The notes under the pieces are model-generated. The model did no database searches. It was not told the DNA's origin and saw only the letters and a program-made list of their open reading frames with translations. This document shows positions 52,931-62,518 of a stretch of 64,000 bases of DNA, in pieces (position 1 is the first letter of the stretch; each line of letters starts with the position of its first letter). Location: contig JAZAYU010000061.1 of the NCBI GenBank assembly GCA_038501625.1, positions 918,303 through 982,302 on the forward strand, given 5' to 3'. The translations under genes and the position numbers were made by a program. This stretch comes from Corbicula japonica (lineage: Eukaryota > Mollusca > Bivalvia > Venerida > Cyrenidae).

Positions 52931-54079
52931 ATGTCAACTCTCTCGAACACAAGACCAATCACCCTGTCGTCATCATCCATTAATACAAGGGGCAGAGTCT
53001 ATAGATGTCTCAAGTGTGATGTAAATCCTTATGAAGGAGAAAGAAGCAAAGTTATGTTGCACTTCTACCGAAAGCATGCAGCACAAGACATGGTGCCCTT
53101 TTATTGCAATATTTGTAAGTTCATCACCACATCGCAGAATGAACTTGAGAAACATATCAACCCTAAAAATTATCCAGCTCATCTTGCAACTATTCAGGCA
53201 ATGTCCAGCAATGGAGAAGAAGTTAATGAGGCTGACAGTCTCCTGCAAAATTTGAAGCATTACATTATAACTGACACGGATATTCAGAGATTGGAAAAGA
53301 CTGAAAGCCAGAAGATCTTCCTTGACAGAAAAAGAAAACACATTGACATTTTGGCTTCAGCAGCGCAACTGTGCAACTTACCAACACTTCAACTGCAAGA
53401 TGACGATCCATTTAACAACATCCCATCACCTTCAATCAGCGTCTTACTTGATGAAGATCCAATTCCTGAAGTCACCTTAAAGAAGGCTAAGTTACCACAC
53501 CATCACCCAACTCCTCAACTACCAATTAGTCTCCAGCAACCCCTAACTAAAACTACAACTGCATACCACCTGTCAAAGGAAAATCAGCCTCTATCAATCC
53601 AGAAGAACATTGCTCACACCCAGCCATCACCTAGCTCATCATCATCGTCATCCTCATCATCATCAACTACAACTGAATGCACTGAGTGCACCAAGACAGC
53701 ATCTGAAATTAAACTAATGAAGAAAGACATTCGTACCATGGCACTGGCAATGCACCAAATGATTGAAGGTATGAAGGAAATGAAAGACACATTACTGAAA
53801 CAACAAAATCAACAACAAGTATCAACACTACAGCAACAAAATGAAAAAGACGAAACCAAAGAAAATCAACAAAGATGGGGAAACATCAACCACAGGCAAA
53901 GAGAACAACACAACAACAACTACAGGTACAACAGAGGGTACAGACGAACAGATGACAGGTACAGGAATACGCATTACAGGTTTTATGTAAAACCAGATAC
54001 AAAACAAATGACAGAAGAATTCCATGTAAATTGCCATACCATTATTAATGTCGGTATTACATTACATTCCCTGTGGTGA
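52931..54079 (+). CDS. 3' ORF of the LTR element: zinc-finger, coiled-coil and Arg/Asn/Tyr-rich protein
   Basis: 382 residues, ATG at 52931. Residues 23-80 have two C2H2-like units (YRCLKCDVNPYEGERSKVML then HFYRKH; YCNICKFITTSQNELEKH). Ser/Pro-rich middle with a (TCA)n Ser run near 53635-53665, then a helical part (MKKDIRTMALAMHQMIEGMK), Gln-rich stretch and a basic end (NYRYNRGYRRTDDRYRNTHY) that looks nucleic-acid binding. No signal peptide or membrane part, so not an envelope. The ATG sits one base behind a strong splice acceptor (TCTTTTATACAG), as env-type ORFs do, so it may be made from a spliced message. It could serve as a displaced Gag or as a DNA/RNA-binding accessory; both are inference. 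Confidence 0.8.
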   Translation: MSTLSNTRPITLSSSSINTRGRVYRCLKCDVNPYEGERSKVMLHFYRKHAAQDMVPFYCNICKFITTSQNELEKHINPKNYPAHLATIQAMSSNGEEVNEADSLLQNLKHYIITDTDIQRLEKTESQKIFLDRKRKHIDILASAAQLCNLPTLQLQDDDPFNNIPSPSISVLLDEDPIPEVTLKKAKLPHHHPTPQLPISLQQPLTKTTTAYHLSKENQPLSIQKNIAHTQPSPSSSSSSSSSSSTTTECTECTKTASEIKLMKKDIRTMALAMHQMIEGMKEMKDTLLKQQNQQQVSTLQQQNEKDETKENQQRWGNINHRQREQHNNNYRYNRGYRRTDDRYRNTHYRFYVKPDTKQMTEEFHVNCHTIINVGITLHSLW

Positions 54080-54816
54080 TCATTGCAAGTATTCAATAAT
54101 AGCTTTAAGCATAATTTTGTACCATTATTATGGAATTTAAAAATCAAAATTTCTAGTATTTAACTTTAATGAGGTTTTAAAAGATTTAGTAAATCCTAAT
54201 TGTTCCGATTTTGTAACAATTCAATTGAAACAAAAATTCATTGACTGTTTATTTTTTTTATTTTTTTTTTGTCTCTGAAACATTATCACTAGATTTTACC
54301 AATTTAAATTTATGAGAAAGAGACAATAAATAATCACAAGACATTAGTAATAAATGCTTAAGTCTCTTTGAATCTTTTGGAAGATGTAAAAACATGATAT
54401 AGTACACTGATACATTTTTTTTAATATGGTACACTGTTATAATTATTGATATGGTACACTGATATAATTATTAATATGGTACACTGATAAAGTTTTTGAT
54501 ATGATACAAGGATCAAATTATTGATGGTACACTGATCTATTCTGTGGTATTGCACACATTAATCAATTTACATTGATGTTACATTGATCTACTCATTGAT
54601 GATTAACACCCGGTAATTGTGTGAAGAGTATGTATTACACACATGTTAATATATGATTGCAAATGTTTAGCAATTTTATTAAGATACTGATAGCATTACT
54701 ATACACATGATTGTTAAAATTTGTTGTTATATGTTATTGACATTTTTCCCATTTTTCATCAATTTGTTATATTGTTGTTTTTGGTGAGGACACAAAAGTT
54801 TTAAGGCGGGGGGTGA
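54080..54816 (+). other. 3' untranslated region of unit 1 with minisatellite and polypurine tract
   Basis: 54396-54540 has about six imperfect units of ATATGGTACACTGATATAAT. The last bases before LTR2 are AAGGCGGGGGGTGA (54803-54816), a polypurine tract for plus-strand priming. No ORF. Confidence 0.8.
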
Positions 54817-55976
54817 TGTAGCACACGCTCCTTGCATATATATTTGTGTAACACATGCTCATTGTGTGTTCGACATTTTCGTTATTTTTCAAGTTTGTTT
54901 CGGTAAACATGAAAACATTGCAGTCAATTACGGAATAAGACATCGTAAATTTCTAAGATCTTTCGTAAATATATTTAAATCGGTTGCAAACCTTGACGTT
55001 TATATCAAAGATAATCCTAATTGATCGATAGAGTTCACGTAATTTGATAATTGTCGTAAACATTTTTAAATCACGTTTAGTCAAAATGTCCGCCATAGAT
55101 TCAGCTGCTGACTGTCGCGTATTACGTCATCAATAATTGTGAATTTTGTCATAGGTAATGCGTGGGCGTTCTTTGTTTATAAACAAACGCACATTATAAA
55201 CCTTTGGACAGCGAGCATTTTAAAAACATTTTTACTGGTAATCAACAGAACAGAAAGATGTCATACCAGAGGTAATTGTTGTAAATATGTTTAATTATTT
55301 GATTCCTAGTCAAATATCCCGTCAATCCATTCATTATTAATAAATTCTGCCAGGTTTTCTGCCGGACCGGCGGAAATCCGCTTGTAAACTTCTGCAGTTT
55401 TCTGCCGACGTGAATGACGTCATAGGTAATTTACGCCGAATTCTGCTGTTTTCCGCCGTTGTTGGCAGAATTCGTTCCCACTATAAATACCCCAGTTTTT
55501 CTTAGTCAGGGGAGATCAGAAATAGCAATAGTTTGAGCCATCAGGGATTTTTGCCTTTTGAAATAAATATTGCATTGATATTGGATATCAAGGTAATTTG
55601 ATAAAGGTGCATAACTGATTTAGAATCAAATGCATAGTTGAACTGATAATTATCTAATTGCTATTATTGACATAGAACTGGATACTTATAGATCTCAGTG
55701 TATTGATAACTGAATGCTATTGCTGATGTAGTAATGAGTTCTTATGGATCCAACTGTAATGACAATTGAACACTATTGCTGATTTAGATTTGATGTAGAT
55801 TGAACTGATAACTGAATACCGTATTAAACTGAATTTCGTTTGAAACTTGAAAGTGAATCTGGTTTTTACTTATCCCTGTAGTGAGCTCAATTAGATGCTC
55901 TAAAATTATGTCGCGGCCTGCCATCTGAAGATAAAAACGCTACCACATTTGAGACATATAAACTAAGGTCGCCACA
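54817..55976 (+). repeat. LTR 2
   Basis: About 1160 bases, TGTAGCACACG to GGTCGCCACA, directly behind the polypurine tract of unit 1. TATA box and AATAAA as in LTR1. Shared between units 1 and 2. Confidence 0.95.
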
Positions 55977-55986
55977 TAGTTTTCTG

Positions 55987-57156
55987 GTGGCAGCGGTGGG
56001 ATATAAGACCTCACCTTGTGAAATAGGGCTAAATAAAAATGTAATAATACCTGAGCACCTTGAAGACTTGTATTCTAAGTCATGTGAGGGCAAAACAAAC
56101 AAGCAGAAAGGTCAATTAGCAGAATTGTTAATAGAATTTCAAGAGGTGTTTTCTAAAAATGAGAACGACATTGGGAAAACAAATCTGGGTGAACATGTTA
56201 TTGATACAGGGGACGCAAAACCTATTAAACAACCATTCAGACGTGTTCCTCTAGCATATGCACAGGAAGAGAAAAATGCAATTGACAAAATGCTTAAACA
56301 AGGTATAATTAGACCTTCAGATAGCCCACGGGCAAGCCCACTTTTACTGACTAAAAAGAAGGATGGGTCAATCAGACCATGCATTTACTATAGAAGATTA
56401 AATAAAGTAACCAAAGTTGACGCATTTCCTATACCCAAGGTTGATGAGTGCATTGATGCTGTTTCAGGTTCTACTGTCTTCAGTACACTAGATCTCATAT
56501 CAGGTTACCATCAAGTTCCAGTTAAAACTACAGACATTCCAAAAACGGCTTTCTCATCAAAGTATGGGCATTATGAATTCCTTTTTACCCCCTTTGGGAT
56601 GACCAATAGTGGAGCAACTTTCCAACGTGTCATGGAACTTGCTCTTAAGGGCCTGCAATGGAACACATGCATTATTTACATTGATGACATAGTCATATTT
56701 GCAAAGTCATTTGATGAAAACATTGAACGTCTAAGGATAGTACTACAAAGATTTAGAGAGGCAGGTCTAAAGCTCAAACCAAAGAAATGTGAGCTGGCAA
56801 AACCCGAAGTCACTTTCTTAGGCTACAAAGTTAATGCACTAGGCATCAGACCTGACCCAGTTAACATAGCGAAGGTTTTGCAATGGCCCATTCCATCAAA
56901 TGTCACAGAAGTTAGGCAATTCCTAGGCCTTGCTAGTTACTATCGCAAAAGTGTACGCAATTTTAGTTCAATTGCTAAACCTCTAAACGATCTCACTAAA
57001 AATGAAAGTAAACTTGTCTGGACTGATGAATGTCAGACAGCATTTAATACCCTTAAAGGCGCACTCACAAGTCCTGAAATTATGGCACTGCCACAAGACA
57101 AAGGCGATTTCATATTAGATGTTGACGCTTGCGACTTTGGTATAGGAGCAGTCTAA
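55987..57156 (+). pseudogene. pol: pol of unit 2, first part (RT), ends at frame lesion
   Basis: Nearly identical to the start of pol 1, but GTCTTATCTC there reads GTCTAACTC here, which loses one base and makes a TAA at 57154-57156 inside RNase H. The RT residue Asp in CIDYRR is Tyr here (56391-56393), and Trp in SPWASP is Arg (as in unit 3). YIDD is intact. Confidence 0.9.
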
Positions 57157-59312
57157 CTCAAATACAAAATGGTAAAGAGAAAGTAATCTCCTATGCAAGC
57201 AGGTCACTTAACAGGGCAGAACAGAACAATTGTGTTACAGAAAGGGAACTGTTGGCTATTCGGTATTTTACTGAATATTTCAGACACTATCTGTTAGGCA
57301 GAGAATTTAAGATTAGATCAGACCATCTAGCACTCAAGTTTTTGTTCAGTTTTAAAGCACCAAAAGGCCGCGTAGCCAGATGGCTTGAAATATTAACTGA
57401 ATATAATTTCACCATTGAACATCGCAAAGGGTTAAAACATGGAAATGGAGATGCAATGTCAAGATGTCCAAACCCAAATGACTGTTCATGTGCTGACATA
57501 GACATGGAAGAATCTCTTAAATGCGGACCATGTAATAAATGTGTAAAGCGTGCACAAGACATGGAATCTACTTTCATGTTCCAAAAATGTCAATATAAGG
57601 TTAATTCTACTATCAGACGGACTTTGACACATAGTATGGACAAAAGGTCACATATAAACTCAATGGTAACCAACCTCGTAAGAAACGCGTATACAAACAC
57701 ATTATTTTTCTTCATAAGCCTTCTGTGCTTCTTTGGTACATCCATCATGTCATACAAAACAATGCTTAGTTGTGTAACACTAGCTGTGTACACCACAATT
57801 ATTGATACAATGCACAGAATCAATTTGAAATTGATGATAAACGATATTGTACCCAAGTATCTGTGCCGTTCAGTAACGACAAGATCAAACACTGAATTTG
57901 AAAGGAGTTATATCCCTTGGTCAAACAGCTTCAGTTATCAAGAAATTCAACAAATGCAAAAATCAGACTGTGACCTTAGCAAGGTCATAGAGTGGAAAAC
58001 TGAAGGAAAAATACCTTCAATTAAATGGGCTAATGGGTGTAGCCCGGCAGTTCGTCATTATATTATTGAGTGGGACTCATTAGAAATGAACAATGGGTTA
58101 TTGTTCAGGAAATATGATAAAATTGATGGAACTGGTTCTTTTATGCAGTTTGTTGTACCCAAATGTTTACAAAATGAAATTATGCATCACATGCATAATG
58201 GTATACTTTCTGGCCATTTAGGTCAAAAGAAAACTAAGGAAAAAACCCTTCAAAAATATTATTGGTATGGGATTAGAGAGGACATTAATTTATGGGTCCT
58301 ACAATGTGATAATTGTGGAGCAAACAAACCTCCATCAACAAATCCCAAGGCCCCTCTTGGCAGCATACCAGTGGGAGCACCTTTTGATAGACTATGTACA
58401 GACCTTCTTGGACCATTCCCTGTTACAAAACGTGGAAACCGTTATATTTTGGTAGTCACTGATCATTTCTCAAAATGGGTTGAAATTTTTGCAATACCAG
58501 ACCAAAGTGCAGAAACTACTGCACGAACTATATTAAATGAGGTTATAGCACGTTATGGTTCACCTCTCATTATCCACAGTGATAAGGGCACAAACTATGA
58601 AAGCAAAATTTTTAAAGAATTATGTCACTTACTGGAAATCAAGAAAACAAGAACAACCACTCGAAATCCCAAATGCAATGGACAATCAGAAAGATTTATG
58701 AGAACACTAATAAGAATGATAAGAGCATATTTAACCACAGAACAATCAGACTGGGATTTAAACCTCGGGTGTCTCGCAGCTGCATATAGAGCAACGCCCA
58801 ATGATACAACTAAATTAACCCCAAACCTCATAATGTTAGGTAGAAAAGTTCGTATAGTGGCACATGTACACAAGAAAAAGTGTCATCATATGCAGAATAT
58901 GTTGAAAAATTCAAAAGCAAATTACAGAAAGCACACAAAATTTGTAGGGATCACCTTAACAACCACGCTAAAAGACAAAAAGAAAATTATGACACTTCAA
59001 AATCATTTAACAAGTATGAGAAAGGCGACATTGTTTGGTATCTGCAAAAACCCCAAAAAAGACAATTTATGTCCAAAACTACAAATGCCCTACTGTGGCC
59101 CATTTCTCATTTCAAAGAAACTCAATAGTCAGAACTACGAAATGCAAGTTTCAAAAAATAAGAAAACCGTCATTGTACACCATGACAAACTAAAACCATA
59201 TACTGGTACAAATCCACCGAAATGGATTATACAATCAAAATCAGAATTGCAAGTTACATGTAGTACAAATCGTTGTCAATGTATCAGGGATAGTGATGTT
59301 TTCCATTACTAA
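57157..59312 (+). pseudogene. pol: pol of unit 2, second part (RNase H to integrase)
   Basis: Rest of pol in the new frame. At about 58855 a 22-base stretch present in unit 1 (52304-52325) is gone, which shifts the frame for about 190 bases; a one-base insertion in the AAAAACCCC run at 59046-59055 restores it. The last 88 residues are therefore normal. The DD35E integrase core is intact, but no full-length polyprotein can be made. Confidence 0.9.
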
Positions 59313-59463
59313 AGCATTGTTGTATAAAATTGAAGATGTTGTTGTTATCGTCTAACTTGGCAGATGTACCTAAAGTTTAAAGTATTTACCATATACCATG
59401 TTTACAAAATAGTCAATTTTTCGAGGTCATTGCTGACACATCGTTTGATTTCTTTTATACAGA

Positions 59464-60612
59464 ATGTCAACTCTCTCGAACACAAGACCAATCACCCTGT
59501 CGTCATCATCCATTAATACAAGGGGCAGAGTCTATAGATGTCTCAAGTGTGATGTAAATCCTTATGAAGGAGAAAGAAGCAAAGTTATGTTGCACTTCTA
59601 CCGAAAGCATGCAGCACAAGACATGGTGCCCTTTTATTGCAATATTTGTAAGTTCATCACCACATCGCAGAATGAACTTGAGAAACATATCAACCCTAAA
59701 AATTATCCAGCTCATCTTGCAACTGTTCAGGCAATGTCCAGCAATGGAGAAGAAGTTAATGAGGCTGACAGTCTCCTGCAAAATTTGAAGCATTACATTA
59801 TAACTGACACGGATATTCAGAGATTGGAAAAGGCTGAAAGCCAGAAGATCTTCCTTGACAGAAAAAGAAAACACATTGACATTTTGGCTTCAGCAGCGCA
59901 ACTGTGCAACTTACCAACACTTCAACTGCAAGATGACGATCCATTTAACAACATCCCATCACCTTCAATCAGCGTCTTACTTGATGAAGATCCAATTCCT
60001 GAAGTCACCTTAAAGAAGGCTAAGTTACCACACCATCACCCAACTCCTCAACTACCAATTAGTCTCCAGCAACCCCTAACTAAAACTACAACTGCATACC
60101 ACCTGTCAAAGGAAAATCAGCCTCTATCAATCCAGAAGAACATTGCTCACACCCAGCCATCACCTAGCTCATCATCATCGTCATCCTCATCATCATCAAC
60201 TACAACTGAATGCACTGAGTGCACCAAGACAGCATCTGAAATTAAACTAATGAAGAAAGACATTCGTACCATGGCACTGGCAATGCACCAAATGATTGAA
60301 GGTATGAAGGAAATGAAAGACACATTACTGAAACAACAAAATCAACAACAAGTATCAACACTACAGCAACAAAATGAAAAAGACGAAACCAAAGAAAATC
60401 AACAAAGATGGGGAAACATCAACCACAGGCAAAGAGAACAACACAACAACAACTACAGGTACAACAGAGGGTACAGACGAACAGATGACAGGTACAGGAA
60501 TACGCATTACAGGTTTTATGTAAAACCAGATACAAAACAAATGACAGAAGAATTCCATGTAAATTGCCATACCATTATTAATGTCGGTATTACATTACAT
60601 TCCCTGTGGTGA
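59464..60612 (+). CDS. 3' ORF of unit 2
   Basis: 382 residues, the same as 52931-54079 except for about two substitutions (Ile to Val near 59725 and Thr to Ala near 59832). The same acceptor lies before the ATG. It stays intact although pol next to it is broken, which may only reflect a short time since duplication. Confidence 0.8.
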   Translation: MSTLSNTRPITLSSSSINTRGRVYRCLKCDVNPYEGERSKVMLHFYRKHAAQDMVPFYCNICKFITTSQNELEKHINPKNYPAHLATVQAMSSNGEEVNEADSLLQNLKHYIITDTDIQRLEKAESQKIFLDRKRKHIDILASAAQLCNLPTLQLQDDDPFNNIPSPSISVLLDEDPIPEVTLKKAKLPHHHPTPQLPISLQQPLTKTTTAYHLSKENQPLSIQKNIAHTQPSPSSSSSSSSSSSTTTECTECTKTASEIKLMKKDIRTMALAMHQMIEGMKEMKDTLLKQQNQQQVSTLQQQNEKDETKENQQRWGNINHRQREQHNNNYRYNRGYRRTDDRYRNTHYRFYVKPDTKQMTEEFHVNCHTIINVGITLHSLW

Positions 60613-61348
60613 TCATTGCAAGTATTCAATAATAGCTTTAAGCATAATTTTGTACCATTATTATGGAATTTAAAAATCAAAATTTCTAGTATTTAACTTT
60701 AATGAGGTTTTAAAAGATTTAGTAAATCCTAATTGTTCCGATTTTGTAACAATTCAATTGAAACAAAAATTCATTGACTGTTTATTTTTTTTATTTTTTT
60801 TTGTCTCTGAAACATTATCACTAGATTTTACCAATTTAAATTTATGAGAAAGAGACAATAAATAATCACAAGACATTAGTAATAAATGCTTAAGTCTCTT
60901 TGAATCTTTTGGAAGATGTAAAAACATGATATAGTACACTGATACATTTTTTTTAATATGGTACACTGTTATAATTATTGATATGGTACACTGATATAAT
61001 TATTAATATGGTACACTGATAAAGTTTTTGATATGATACATGGATCAAATTATTGATGGTACACTGATCTATTCAGTGGTATTGCACACATTAATCAATT
61101 TACATTGATGTTACATTGATCTACTCATTGATGATTAACACCCGGTAATTGTGTGAAGAGTATGTATTACACACATGTTAATATATGATTGCAAATGTTT
61201 AGCAATTTTATTAAGATACTGATAGCATTACTATACACATGGTTGTTAAAATTTGTTGTTATATGTTATTGACATTTTTCCCATTTTTCATCAATTTGTT
61301 ATATTGTTGTTTTTGGTGAGGACACAAAAGTTTTAAGGCGGGGGGTGA
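60613..61348 (+). other. 3' untranslated region of unit 2
   Basis: Same minisatellite and polypurine tract (AAGGCGGGGGGTGA, 61335-61348) as unit 1, with a few substitutions and a shorter T run near 60788-60800. Confidence 0.8.
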
Positions 61349-62508
61349 TGTAGCACACGCTCCTTGCATATATATTTGTGTAACACATGCTCATTGTGTG
61401 TTCGACATTTTCGTTATTTTTCAAGTTTGTTTCGGTAAACATGAAAACATTGCAGTCAATTACGGAATAAGACATCGTAAATTTCTAAGATCTTTCGTAA
61501 ATATATTTAAATCGGTTGCAAACCTTGACGTTTATATCAAAGATAATCCTATTTGATCGATAGAGTTCACGTCATTTGATAATTGTCGTAAACATTTTTA
61601 AATCACGTTTAGTCAAAATGTCCGCCATAGATTCAGCTGCTGACTGTCGCGTATTACGTCATCAATAATTGTGAATTTTGTCATAGGTAATGCGTGGGCG
61701 TTCTTTGTTTATAAACAAACGCACATTATAAACTTTTGGACAGCGAGCATTTTAAAAACATTTTTACTGGTAATCAACAGAACAGAAAGATGTCATACCA
61801 GAGGTAATTGTTGTAAATATGTTTAATTATTTGATTCCTAGTCAAATATCCCGTCAATCCATTCATTATTAATAAATTCTGCCAGGTTTTCTGCCGGACC
61901 GGCGGAAATCCGCTTGTAAACTTCTGCAGTTTTCTGCCGACGTGAATGACGTCATAGGTAATTTACGCCGAATTCTGCTGTTTTCCGCCGTTGTTGGCAG
62001 AATTCGTTCCCACTATAAATACCCCAGTTTTTCTTAGTCAGGGGAGATCAGAAATAGCAATAGTTTGAGCCATCAGGGATTTTTGCCTTTTGAAATAAAT
62101 ATTGCATTGATATTGGATATCAAGGTAATTTGATAAAGGTGCATAACTGATTTAGAATCAAATGCATAGTTGAACTGATAATTATCTAATTGCTATTATT
62201 GACATAGAACTGGATACTTATAGATCTCAGTGTATTGATAACTGAATGCTATTGCTGATGTAGTAATGAGTTCTTATGGATCCAACTGTAATGACAATTG
62301 AACACTATTGCTGATTTAGATTTGATGTAGATTGAACTGATAACTGAATACCGTATTAAACTGAATTTCGTTTGAAACTTGAAAGTGAATCTGGTTTTTA
62401 CTTATCCCTGTAGTGAGCTCAATTAGATGCTCTAAAATTATGTCGCGGCCTGCCATCTGAAGATAAAAACGCTACCACATTTGAGACATATAAACTAAGG
62501 TCGCCACA
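61349..62508 (+). repeat. LTR 3
   Basis: About 1160 bases, same ends and signals as LTR1 and LTR2; differs from LTR2 at a few sites (e.g. ACGTCATTTG where LTR2 has ACGTAATTTG). Confidence 0.95.
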
Positions 62509-62518
62509 TAGTTTTCTG

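Larger units (their letters stand above)
48263..54816 (+). mobile_element. LTR retroelement unit 1 (LTR + internal region)
   Basis: 6554 bases from LTR1 start to LTR2 start. Holds an open pol and a 3' ORF. Order within pol (RT, RNase H, integrase with GPY/F-type end) is Ty3/gypsy. gag and protease are not seen between LTR and RT. Shares its right LTR with unit 2, so the array is head to tail without spacer. Confidence 0.9.
54817..61348 (+). mobile_element. LTR retroelement unit 2
   Basis: 6532 bases, 22 fewer than unit 1 overall. Same order as unit 1, nearly identical in sequence, but with disabling changes in pol (see there). Shares its left LTR with unit 1 and its right LTR with unit 3. 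Confidence 0.9.

Noticed and set aside
52973..53341. Antisense ORFs inside the 3' ORF
   Set aside because: Composition shadows of the plus-strand coding frame.
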